In this document: piece after piece, positions 55,021-64,000 of the stretch
How positions within the stretch are numbered: position 1 is the stretch's first letter
Layout: every line of letters begins with the position of its first letter
Assembly: GCF_001590785.1 (NCBI RefSeq)
Contig: NZ_LTAO01000006.1
Span: forward strand, 1-64,000
Direction of reading: 5' to 3'
Length of the DNA: 64,000 nt
Origin: Alkalihalobacillus trypoxylicola
Lineage (GTDB): Bacteria; Bacillota; Bacilli; Bacillales; Bacillaceae_D
Made by a program: the position numbers and the translations under genes
The notes under the pieces: model-generated
Told to the model about the DNA's origin: nothing
Seen by the model: the letters and a program-made list of their open reading frames with translations, nothing else
Database searches by the model: none

Positions 55021-56391
55021 TTATGCCCATTCTTGCCCAAGCTTCCAAGCTAATATATCACGTAAAAATTCTGGCATAAAATACTTTTTATTTGGCGCTT
55101 CATAAATACTTGGATACAAATGGCCAAACGTATACATATCTAAGGTTGCGACACGATACATTTTTGTTTCTTGAAGCGGCTCATTTAAAATTTTTATTGA
55201 TAGTACGTTTTCTTCGTTTGCGTCTAGTGAAACCTCTATTCCGGTAAAAATCATTCTGCCAATTAATTTACCTCTAAACCCAAACCCTTTTAATTGTAAA
55301 AATCGAATTTCCTTTGTAAAAGATCTTTCAATCGCTTGTCTCAATTGCTTCCCTGTCATTTCGACCACACAAGGGTTAATCGGGTGAGGACAAATTCGAT
55401 GGATATCTCCTTTTGTTACTTTACCGGCTGGTAGAGATTCTAATAAAATTCCGGCATTTAGCATGGCTATATCTTCGTTACACCACTGAGCAAGCGCATC
55501 GCAAAGCATTTGGACCATTTCTGTGTTTTCCTGCCAAGAAACAGGAAAGTCAGTAGGCAGTGTAGCAACCGTCTCATCTAATGTGTGAAAAGATTGTTTA
55601 TTTAATCGCTCTATTAACGCAGATGTTTGTTTGGAAGCTATCGTACTGCTTGCTTCTATTAATTCTGAAACAGAGGAAACGACTTGCTTTTTTTTCGTAT
55701 CATACTCAATTAGTACTTTTCCAAAATAATGACCATGCTTACCAGATTGGGTAATTAAAGTCCCATACATTCTTTTTCCTTGCTTTAATAAATCATGAGT
55801 GTGGGAGCCTAGAATCACATCAATTCCTTCCACATTCTCAGCAATTTCTTCATCACGAAACAATCCAAGATGAGACATTAAAACCAAAATATCTACCTTT
55901 TCCCTCACAAGCTTTATTAATTCATATAATGGCTCTAAATCTGACTCACTTCGCCATCCTAATTGTGAATATAATCGACTAAAAGGAGCCGTCCAGCCAA
56001 TTAAGCCAACCTTTAAACCATTTTCCATCGTATGAATGACATAAGGCTTTGCCCATGTTGGAGTGCTACCATCCTGTTCAAATAAATTACCAACCAATAC
56101 TTGAAACGTAGCATCATCATATAAATGCTCTAGCTGCTTTTTGGAGAAGGTTACACCCTCATTGTTTCCGATTGTAGCGTAGTCAACTTTGGCTTCATTT
56201 AATAATTCAATATTTCCTTTTCCTTCTGTTGCTTCCGTTATTAGATGACTTCGGTCGGCATGATCGCCTAAATCGATAAACAATGTATTTTGGTCACGAT
56301 TTTGATTAACATGTCCTACAATATGTGGCCAATTGTCAAAATAACTATGTAAATCATTAACATGAAACAGAGTTAATGTCTTAGTTGTCAA
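55021..56391 (-). CDS. yunD: 5'-nucleotidase/2',3'-cyclic phosphodiesterase-like phosphoesterase YunD
   Basis: A 456-residue, apparently cytosolic metallophosphoesterase. N-terminal metal motifs FHVNDLHSYFDN, IDLGDHADRS, TIGNNEG, LMSHLG, and GSHTHDLL. The C-terminal 5'-nucleotidase domain (about 270-440) contains VVEMTGKQLRQAIE. No signal peptide, unlike UshA-type enzymes. It matches YunD. Likely a nucleotide phosphatase, substrate unproven. yunF lies 40 bp upstream. Confidence 0.9.
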   Translation of the reverse strand: MTTKTLTLFHVNDLHSYFDNWPHIVGHVNQNRDQNTLFIDLGDHADRSHLITEATEGKGNIELLNEAKVDYATIGNNEGVTFSKKQLEHLYDDATFQVLVGNLFEQDGSTPTWAKPYVIHTMENGLKVGLIGWTAPFSRLYSQLGWRSESDLEPLYELIKLVREKVDILVLMSHLGLFRDEEIAENVEGIDVILGSHTHDLLKQGKRMYGTLITQSGKHGHYFGKVLIEYDTKKKQVVSSVSELIEASSTIASKQTSALIERLNKQSFHTLDETVATLPTDFPVSWQENTEMVQMLCDALAQWCNEDIAMLNAGILLESLPAGKVTKGDIHRICPHPINPCVVEMTGKQLRQAIERSFTKEIRFLQLKGFGFRGKLIGRMIFTGIEVSLDANEENVLSIKILNEPLQETKMYRVATLDMYTFGHLYPSIYEAPNKKYFMPEFLRDILAWKLGQEWA

Positions 56392-56431
56392 AACTTCCTC
56401 CCCCTCTCACAACCAAACACCTTCCGCAAAC

Positions 56432-57277
56432 CTAAAACAAATCCAACTGTCTTGGAGCCAGGCCATGATAGGTTATTTGTAGCTTATTAATTAAATGAAG
56501 TGCATTGTCTGCTGCATCTCCACCTGAATTATTATTAAAAATCACATAAATATCTTCGCTCATTTCTTGAAAGCCTTGGAGCATCTCTGCAAACTCTGTT
56601 ATTTCACTATCATTATATCGATATAAATAACGAACTTCTCTCCATCTTCCGTTTCCTGGATCGTTCCAGCCATGAACATTACGGCCATGAAAGCGGAATA
56701 ATGTTTTATTAGAATCCGTGCTCTCAAGCACTAAAGGTATCGATGATTGCCCCGCTTGAGGCTCATCACATATACTATGTATCCAACCTTCCTGCTTCAT
56801 AAAATGAAGGGTACTCTCACGATATTTAGCATCAAACCAAGATTGATTTCGAAATTCTAAAGCAACAGGTAGATCTTTTAATTGCTCTCTTACATATCTG
56901 ACCCATTGTACATGTTCTTTTTTACAATCAAACCAAGGAGGAAACTGACAAAGCACCATTGCGAGCTTTTTATGTTCAATCATAGGTGTCAATGACTCAC
57001 GGAAAGCTTGGAACATCTCTTCCTTCGTTTCAAAAGGGGCTGTTCCCTTCTGATGTCCAGTCATTCCTTGAAAAGCTTTAACAACAAATTTGAAATGAGT
57101 AGGCGTTTCCCTCACCCATTTTTCCATATTTCTAATAGGCTGCACGGCATAAAAAGAAGCATCTAGCTCAACAGTTGGAAAAAAACCAGTGTATGTCTCT
57201 AATTTTGCAGACATATTACTTAGACCAACATATAAGCGGTCGTGATCTCCCCACCCAGCCAAACCAATATAAATCAA
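56432..57277 (-). CDS. yunF: YunF, DUF72 TIM-barrel protein
   Basis: A 281-residue DUF72 family protein. IYIGLAGWGDHDRLY at the start, FPTVELDASFYAVQP near 35, VALEFRNQSWF near 140, YRFHGRN-like LFRFHGRNVHGWN near 195, and IYVIFNNNSGGDAADNALHL near 245. Function unproven. Head of the yunF-yunD group, upstream gap filled by an R1 element. Confidence 0.9.
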   Translation of the reverse strand: MIYIGLAGWGDHDRLYVGLSNMSAKLETYTGFFPTVELDASFYAVQPIRNMEKWVRETPTHFKFVVKAFQGMTGHQKGTAPFETKEEMFQAFRESLTPMIEHKKLAMVLCQFPPWFDCKKEHVQWVRYVREQLKDLPVALEFRNQSWFDAKYRESTLHFMKQEGWIHSICDEPQAGQSSIPLVLESTDSNKTLFRFHGRNVHGWNDPGNGRWREVRYLYRYNDSEITEFAEMLQGFQEMSEDIYVIFNNNSGGDAADNALHLINKLQITYHGLAPRQLDLF

Positions 57278-57444
57278 ATGATCATCACCTCAACGACAGG
57301 TCATTGTTGTTTTTGTATATTTGAAAAAAACTTCATATTATAAACAACCGTTACTATACAATATACCAAAATTCATGGAAATAACCTACAAAAGAATACG
57401 GGTAAATAGAGGAAAGAAATAACAAATGTATTCTGAAATGAACT

Positions 57445-57698
57445 AATTTCATCAACCTTATCTTTTAATGAAAACCGAACGATTAGGTTTTTGCTTTCCA
57501 CTTTAGTAGATGCTTTCCCAAGGGCTTGTCTTCAGCTAACTCTGACAACGCTGAGCTTCGTCAGAGTGGATCTTCAAACGGCGCTTTTCCTTTGGGAGTC
57601 ACTACCTACCGTTACAATCTATGAGTCAATTCGCAAACTTTCAGAACATTTTATAATAAACGTTCGGTTTCATTCACATATAAAGCAATAATGAAATG
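57445..57698 (+). repeat. R1 element, copy G
   Basis: Left AATTTCATCA with TTTTAATGAAAACCGAAC, core AGTAGATGCTTTCCCAAGG (one G of the usual AGGTAG lost), inner hairpin with ACGCTGAGCTTC, and the right end AATAATGAAAT. The most diverged at its ends. Lies in the yunF-upstream divergent gap. Confidence 0.82.
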
Positions 57699-57821
57699 GA
57701 CATACATTCGCTCATCTTGATCAGGAACAAAGATCGTTGTTTACTACCGATAAAACTTCTGTAAAATAGAATGAAACGACATCACCCATTTTTTTAGTAG
57801 AAAAGAAAGTGAGAACCCAAA

Positions 57822-58322
57822 ATGAATAACTACCCTCTATATCAACCTTGGTCCTTAGAAGATATTGATCACTTTTTTAAACATTCTTTAAAAGCTAGAA
57901 GTATTTCCATTTCCGATCCTGATTTACAACCTTTCCTTATAGTTGATGAAACACCCAATAAAGAAAAAATCGGACTCATTTATGGCATTTATGATGAAGC
58001 GGTTGTCCATTTATTAAATGGAAGAATAGCTCATATCAATGAAATGGAATATGTGCTACTTTCCCAAAAGCAAAAGACACTATTTGATGTTGATACGATT
58101 CTTACAATAGGTACCCTTGTGATACTCGAAATAAACGATAAGAAAGAACTTACAGGTTGTTTTATTAATCGAGAATTACCGAGGTTGTATGATCTTATTA
58201 CGTATTTTTCTGGTTTACCAGACTTTAATCTAAAGTACTATGCTCCTTCACAAGTAGAGGAGTATTTAGAATCTGTTGAAAAAGTTAAAGGGACGGGATT
58301 TCTCAACCAAATTGGTGATTAA
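57822..58322 (+). CDS. Conserved-looking hypothetical protein
   Basis: A 166-residue soluble protein. Not recognised. PWSLEDIDHFFKHSL at the start, a central IYDEAVVHLLNGRIAHINEM, and YYAPSQVEEYLESVEKV near the end. Composition and codon use look like normal chromosomal coding. ATG 57822 has a weak GAAAGTGAG site. The next gene is convergent. A stand-alone gene that breaks yunF-suf synteny. Confidence 0.62.
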   Translation: MNNYPLYQPWSLEDIDHFFKHSLKARSISISDPDLQPFLIVDETPNKEKIGLIYGIYDEAVVHLLNGRIAHINEMEYVLLSQKQKTLFDVDTILTIGTLVILEINDKKELTGCFINRELPRLYDLITYFSGLPDFNLKYYAPSQVEEYLESVEKVKGTGFLNQIGD

Positions 58323-58417
58323 AGTGACAGATTACAATCACTATTATCTTTGTAGTATAACCAATCATTAAAAATGGTTCCGAAAATGTTCTCGTTAAAC
58401 TTTACCTTCAATTGGTG

Positions 58418-58723
58418 TTAGTTAGAATTCACTTCTATCTTTTCAACGCCACTTTGATTAGGTGGTAAAGATTCTTCTCTTAGTGCATCACTATCATAAT
58501 AAACGGTTATGTTATCACCTATTTTAATTCCGTCATTTAATTCATGCCCTATTAGAAAAGCTATCGTGTCCTCTAAGCCACCTGGACCTTCTACAAATAT
58601 TCTAATTCCTTGTTCTTCTTCTATTAAATCGACTACATCCCCGGTATGACTAGCTAATTGGTTGTCAGCTCCACATGCTACTAATAACAATGATAAAAGT
58701 AAAACCATTAGAATTTTAGTCAT
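58418..58723 (-). CDS. Small secreted lipoprotein
   Basis: A 101-residue lipoprotein. MTKILMVLLLSLLLVACGAD gives a signal with lipobox LVAC. The 80-residue mature part is acidic and beta-rich (GDNITVYYDSDALREESLPP), recalling DUF3221-like small lipoproteins, though I am not sure. GAAAGGAAG precedes ATG 58723. It lies downstream of sufB's terminator region in the opposite neighbourhood. No function assigned. Confidence 0.65.
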   Translation of the reverse strand: MTKILMVLLLSLLLVACGADNQLASHTGDVVDLIEEEQGIRIFVEGPGGLEDTIAFLIGHELNDGIKIGDNITVYYDSDALREESLPPNQSGVEKIEVNSN

Positions 58724-58867
58724 GATTTACTTCCTTTCTTCATTTAGGTTATGAGTCACTTTCCCTTTAAAGGTTCAAATAAAACAGATATATCCTTTAC
58801 CAACAGCTTCTCGTCTACAATCTCCCAAACCATTAAAACCCAAAGTAATCCCTATCAGCAATAAAAG

Positions 58868-58899
58868 AAAAAAGACGAACTAAAAAGTTCGTCTTCGCT
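58868..58899 (-). terminator. Terminator of the suf operon
   Basis: Stem AAGACGAAC/GTTCGTCTT plus T6 on the minus strand, about 30 bp beyond the sufB stop. Confidence 0.9.
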
Positions 58900-58927
58900 T
58901 CATACTTTGTCATCTAGAAATGATTTC

Positions 58928-60325
58928 TTAACCAATCGAACCTTCCATTTCGAACTTGATTAGTCTGTTCATTTCAACAGCATATTCCATTGGTAATTCT
59001 TTTGTAAATGGCTCGATGAAGCCCATTACGATCATTTCAACAGCTTCTTGCTCTGAAATACCACGACTCATCAAATAGAATAATTGGTCTTCAGATACTT
59101 TAGATACCGTAGCTTCATGCTCAAGTGCGATATCATTGTTAAGAATTTCGTTGTAAGGAATCGTATCTGATGTTGACTCGTTATCCATAATTAGTGTATC
59201 ACACTCAATTTTGGATTTAGAGCCTTGCGAACGACGTCCAAAGTGACAAATTCCACGATATGTTACTTTACCACCGTGTTTTGCAATTGACTTAGATACA
59301 ATCGTTGATGAACAATTTGGTGCTAAATGATGAATTTTAGCTCCTGCATCTTGGTGTTGACCTTTTCCAGCAATCGCAATAGACAGAACGGTTCCTTTTG
59401 CAGCTTCACCGCGTAGGATAACTGCTGGATATTTCATTGTTAGCTTTGATCCGATGTTTCCATCTACCCATTCCATGGTTGCACCAGCGTCTGCTACTGC
59501 TCGCTTAGTTACCAAATTAAATACGTTTGGTGCCCAGTTTTGGATCGTTGTATAACGACAGTAAGCATCTTTTTTCACGATGATTTCAACAACAGCACTA
59601 TGAAGTGAGTTTGTCGTATAAACAGGTGCTGTACAGCCTTCTACATAGTGTACTGAACTTCCTTCATCCGCGATGATTAATGTACGCTCGAATTGACCCA
59701 TGTTTTCAGAGTTAATACGGAAATAGGCTTGTAATGGTGTATCTGTTTTGACACCTTTTGGTACATAAACGAATGAACCACCAGACCATACCGCTGAATT
59801 AAGTGCAGCAAACTTGTTATCCGATGGAGGAATGATGCTTCCAAAGTGTTCCTTGAAAATTTCCTCATGCTCTTTAAGAGCCGTATCTGTATCAGTAAAG
59901 AGAACGCCAAGCTCTGTTAGCTCCTCTTTCATATTGTGATAAACTACTTCTGATTCATATTGAGCAGAAACCCCTGCTAAATACTTTTGCTCAGCTTCTG
60001 GAATACCTAGCTTATCAAATGTATTTTTAATTTCTTCAGGTACTTCATCCCAAGACTTCTCGGATTTCTCAGATGGTTTTACATAGTAAGTAATATCATC
60101 AAAGTTTAATTCTGATAAATCTCCACCCCATTGTGGCATTGGCATGTTATAAAATTGCTCTAGTGATTTTAAGCGGAAGTCTAACATCCACTGTGGCTCT
60201 TCCTTCATACGAGAGATTTCTTCCACAATCTCTTTAGTCAAACCACGTTTTGAACGGAAGATTGACACATCACGATCCGAAAAACCATATTTGTATTCAC
60301 CGATATCTGGCATTTTTTTCGCCAT
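58928..60325 (-). CDS. sufB: Fe-S assembly scaffold protein SufB
   Basis: A 465-residue subunit of the SufBCD scaffold on which clusters form. [40 protein letters not shown] with a conserved Cys, [17 protein letters not shown], and the C-terminal [19 protein letters not shown]. Last gene of sufCDSUB. 18 bp after sufU. GGAGGGATTCCG precedes ATG 60325. Confidence 0.97.
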   Translation of the reverse strand: MAKKMPDIGEYKYGFSDRDVSIFRSKRGLTKEIVEEISRMKEEPQWMLDFRLKSLEQFYNMPMPQWGGDLSELNFDDITYYVKPSEKSEKSWDEVPEEIKNTFDKLGIPEAEQKYLAGVSAQYESEVVYHNMKEELTELGVLFTDTDTALKEHEEIFKEHFGSIIPPSDNKFAALNSAVWSGGSFVYVPKGVKTDTPLQAYFRINSENMGQFERTLIIADEGSSVHYVEGCTAPVYTTNSLHSAVVEIIVKKDAYCRYTTIQNWAPNVFNLVTKRAVADAGATMEWVDGNIGSKLTMKYPAVILRGEAAKGTVLSIAIAGKGQHQDAGAKIHHLAPNCSSTIVSKSIAKHGGKVTYRGICHFGRRSQGSKSKIECDTLIMDNESTSDTIPYNEILNNDIALEHEATVSKVSEDQLFYLMSRGISEQEAVEMIVMGFIEPFTKELPMEYAVEMNRLIKFEMEGSIG

Positions 60326-60343
60326 CGGAATCCCTCCTTAAAT

Positions 60344-63301
<2,958 letters not shown>

Positions 63302-63380
63302 ATTTACTCACCCTTTACTGTTCTTCATTTCCTAATCGTATTAACTTCACTGACTTTAAGCCTATCAATCAACAGAGTGA

Positions 63381-64000
63381 TTATGCTTGATGATTAACAG
63401 TCTCGTCCTCAATGCCTAATTCTTCTTTAATCCAGTCATAGCCTTCTGCTTCTAGACGTTCAGCCAGTTCGGCCCCGCCAGATTTAACAATACGTCCTTG
63501 CATCATAACGTGGACTTTATCAGGAGTAATGTAATTTAATAATCGTTGGTAGTGAGTAATAATTAAACAACCGAATTCAGGGCTACGCATTTCATTTACA
63601 CCTTTAGAAACGACTTTTAATGCATCGATATCTAGACCTGAATCAATTTCATCAAGGATTGCAATCTTCGGTTCTAGCATTAATAGTTGAAGAATTTCAT
63701 TACGCTTCTTTTCTCCACCTGAGAACCCTTCATTTAAATAGCGCTGAGAGAATTCTGAATCCATTTCTAATACATCCATTTTTTCATCTAATTTACGGAT
63801 GAATTTCATTAAAGAAATTTCATCACCTTCTTCACGCTTTGAGTTAATAGCTGAACGTAAAAAATCTGCATTCGTAATTCCGCTAATTTCACTTGGATAT
63901 TGCATAGCTAAAAATAAACCAGCCTGTGCACGCTCATCAACTTCCATTTCTAGTACATCTTCACCGTTAAGGTGCACCGTTCCGCCAGTAATTTCATACT
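63381..64000 (-). CDS. sufC: SUF ABC-type ATPase SufC (5' end outside the window)
   Basis: The last ~206 codons of SufC. The frame continues past the right edge, upstream of residue YEITGGTVHLNGEDVLEMEV. Visible: Q-loop region LFLAMQYPSEISG, signature GFSGGEKKRNEILQLLML, Walker B IAILDEIDSGLDIDAL, switch His in LIITHYQRLLNYI. Walker A lies beyond position 64000. The ATPase drives SufBCD. First visible gene of the operon. Its promoter is not in the window. Confidence 0.97.
   Translation of the reverse strand, partial: YEITGGTVHLNGEDVLEMEVDERAQAGLFLAMQYPSEISGITNADFLRSAINSKREEGDEISLMKFIRKLDEKMDVLEMDSEFSQRYLNEGFSGGEKKRNEILQLLMLEPKIAILDEIDSGLDIDALKVVSKGVNEMRSPEFGCLIITHYQRLLNYITPDKVHVMMQGRIVKSGGAELAERLEAEGYDWIKEELGIEDETVNHQA

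Overview
The window is a chromosomal segment of a low-GC, Gram-positive, endospore-forming member of the Bacillaceae. The evidence is the gene content and order. Recognisable blocks follow the Bacillus subtilis yug-yui-yum-yut-yun-suf region: yugN-pgi, a YugJ-type alcohol dehydrogenase, yuzA, yugI, alaR-alaT, yuiF, pepA-yuiD-yuiC-yuiB, yumB-yumC, yutM, dapF, yuzB, yutJ, yuzD, yutI, hom-thrC-thrB, yutH-yutG-yutF, yutE-yutD-yutC, lipA, lytH, yunC-yunD-yunF and sufCDSUB. Sporulation-linked genes (Spo0E-like phosphatase, YutH coat protein, YhcN/YlaJ-type lipoprotein, LytH) support a spore former. An ectoine/hydroxyectoine ABC importer and two Na+/H+-antiporter-type carriers suggest, as inference only, a saline or alkaline habitat. 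No rRNA, tRNA, CRISPR array or prophage was seen. One IS3-family transposase tail runs off the left edge.

Layout. 1-5.4 kb: IS3 remnant, YugN, DinB-like protein, glucose-6-phosphate isomerase, iron alcohol dehydrogenase, YuzA, YugI. 5.5-16.9 kb: DEAD-box helicase and thiM, the alaR-alaT operon, LuxS, a YihY-type membrane protein, HU, BioY under a BirA operator, and the YuiF carrier. 17-28.9 kb: acetyltransferase, ehuBCDA operon, PepA, YuiD/C/B, type II NADH dehydrogenase YumB with a Rex-like box, and ferredoxin-NADP reductase YumC. 29-40 kb: A-type Fe-S protein, Spo0E-like protein, two adjacent MqnE-like radical SAM enzymes, DapF, YuzB, an in-frame TetR-YutJ fusion, YuzD, NifU-like YutI and the threonine operon. 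40.6-48.4 kb: yut genes, a SufR-like regulator, lipoyl synthase and LytH. 48.7-57.3 kb: a two-part NSS amino-acid transporter, a lysine-riboswitch-controlled NhaC-type carrier, DHFR/ThyA and yunC/D/F. 57.8-64 kb: two orphan genes and the suf operon, with sufC cut by the right edge.

Themes. Iron-sulfur biogenesis is dense: SufCDSUB, YutM, YutI and a Cys-rich SufR-like regulator sit with users such as LipA and the MqnE-like pair. Respiration and redox genes include two NDH-2-type flavoproteins (YumB and the YutJ domain) and YumC. Control elements read from the sequence include a lysine riboswitch with its terminator, a BirA operator overlapping the bioY ribosome binding site, a Rex-like site, and many intrinsic terminators.

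The most unusual item is a single 549-codon frame that joins a TetR-type DNA-binding regulator to a complete YutJ (NDH-2-like) flavoprotein. It has a good promoter and a palindrome at the predicted transcript start, which suggests a redox-sensing autoregulator, or a two-product gene with an internal start. The second notable signal is intergenic. Seven copies of a ~230-260 bp palindromic, MITE-like element (R1), several copies of a composite element carrying a terminator-like hairpin (R2/R3), and hairpin-rich tandem repeats near hom and thyA fill most of the long gaps between genes.
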